DNA of 64,000 bases, taken from Datnioides undecimradiatus (taxonomy: Eukaryota; Chordata; Actinopteri; Lobotiformes; Datnioididae). Every line of letters begins with the position of its first letter. The stretch's first letter is position 1. Shown here in pieces: positions 63,190-64,000 of the stretch. The DNA is taken from assembly GCA_008933995.1 (NCBI GenBank), contig WARS01000033.1, forward strand, positions 8,446,287 to 8,510,286, in the 5' to 3' direction. Under the pieces are notes generated by a model, which was given only the letters and a program-made list of their open reading frames with translations, ran no database searches and was not told the origin of the DNA. The position numbers and the translations under genes were made by a program.

Positions 63190-64000
63190 GTGGGGCACTC
63201 ATACATCTTCCATCTCATCTTCTTATTGTCCGCTTGCTGGCAAAGGGCTTCAGCGCCGTCCTGGAGACATCAGCTCCCACAATGCAATGTGCCACCTTCT
63301 CTGTTAAAGTTAGAGACAGAGTTTGTCATTTCTGTACGGGATGATACAGAAATTCTGGCTTTCACATTAATTGAGTTGGAGTAGAGGTCCAGTATGGTGC
63401 CATGCCCTTTGCCTGGTGGACAATTCTTTTAGTAATATCCTTTCTCCTCATAGCAGTTCAGGTAAGTTACTCTTCATCCAGCCATCCATCCATCCATTAT
63501 CCCATTCATTCATGTTAAATAACTGTAATGGGCTTTGTAGAACAAAAAAAGGCCCATTAATGTTATTTTTCTGCCTCGTTTTTATGTTTGCTATGCGTTT
63601 GCTTTGTTTCTTCCAAAATGAGGAATGTGAGAGTTTTGAATTTGTTTTTTATTTTAAAATTCTTAACACGGTCGATGAAAAAACTGCTTCGTTCCCTGCG
63701 TTCATTTCATCAAATCATGGAGCCAAGGTCTGGATGTAAGATAACATGGGAATCAGGGTGGAGGGGAATGCTTTTAGGAGACAAGCGATGAGGTCCCAAT
63801 TCATCCAACATCTGTGCCTGAATTAACCGCACACACACTCAGAGGAGGTTACAAGTGAATGGCCTGTCATTCTGATGGTCCTGATAATGTTTGATGTCCT
63901 GGGTAAACAATAAGCCTGATGTCATCACCAGGTGCAGCCATTTCCTGTGTGCACTGCTCTTTAACTTGTGACTGTGTGGATGTGTTTGTATGACAGATGC
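63190..64000 (+). other. acaca: acaca intron, incomplete at the window edge
   Basis: No further acaca exon is recognised. The open frames here lack family resemblance. A short CCAT/CATC repeat lies near 63478-63500. Confidence 0.6.

Noticed and set aside
63457..63466. Tiny exon between ATAG and GTAAGT after 63457
   Set aside because: Eight bases (CAGTTCAG) would break the acaca frame and have no family counterpart.

Overview
The window reads as nuclear genomic DNA of a bony fish, probably a percomorph-type teleost. Genes are split into many short exons with canonical GT/AG junctions, introns are compact, the background is AT-rich with microsatellites, and there are interspersed repeats of types familiar from teleosts. 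Three protein-coding genes can be reconstructed, all on the plus strand. No convincing RNA gene, CRISPR array or prokaryotic feature was seen. All gene assignments rest on remembered family sequences, not on a search.

Layout: (1) 1-4100: non-coding DNA with a long GGAA/GAAA homopurine tract (about 1246-1715), then a small promoter with two abutting CRE motifs. (2) 4107-9364: ppm1d (Wip1, a PP2C-type phosphatase that damps p53/ATM signalling). It has six exons, plus an extra exon carrying an in-frame stop that looks like an alternative end. The 3' coding tail is open in two frames, and the frames appear to disagree with the vertebrate family. The 3' UTR runs to about 11040. (3) 11041-31400: a gene-free interval of about 20 kb with old repeats and several low-repeat blocks that could be regulatory. 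In tetrapods bcas3 lies between PPM1D and TBX2; no bcas3 exon was recognised here. (4) 32041-37393: a complete seven-exon T-box repressor gene of the tbx2/3 group, closest to TBX2. Its T-box has unusual substitutions, so it is probably the divergent teleost duplicate (tbx2a-like). (5) 38336-43850: mostly empty, with one possible short minus-strand transcription unit near 42.2-42.7 kb. (6) 44559 to the right edge: the first two thirds of acaca (acetyl-CoA carboxylase alpha). I traced 37 exons with consistent reading phase, covering the biotin carboxylase domain, the biotinylated MKM motif and the central regulatory region. The carboxyltransferase domain lies beyond the window.

The most interesting points are: a hydrophobic 5' leader exon that splices in frame to give acaca an ACACB-like membrane-anchor N-terminus; a phase-compatible 156-nt cassette exon inserting 52 charged residues beside the phosphoregulatory serines of acaca; the dual-frame tail and stop exon of ppm1d; a perfect 19-bp hairpin in an acaca intron; and the missing bcas3 in an otherwise ancestral ppm1d-tbx2 neighbourhood. 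The three genes do not form a functional pathway; their proximity reflects chromosomal history.
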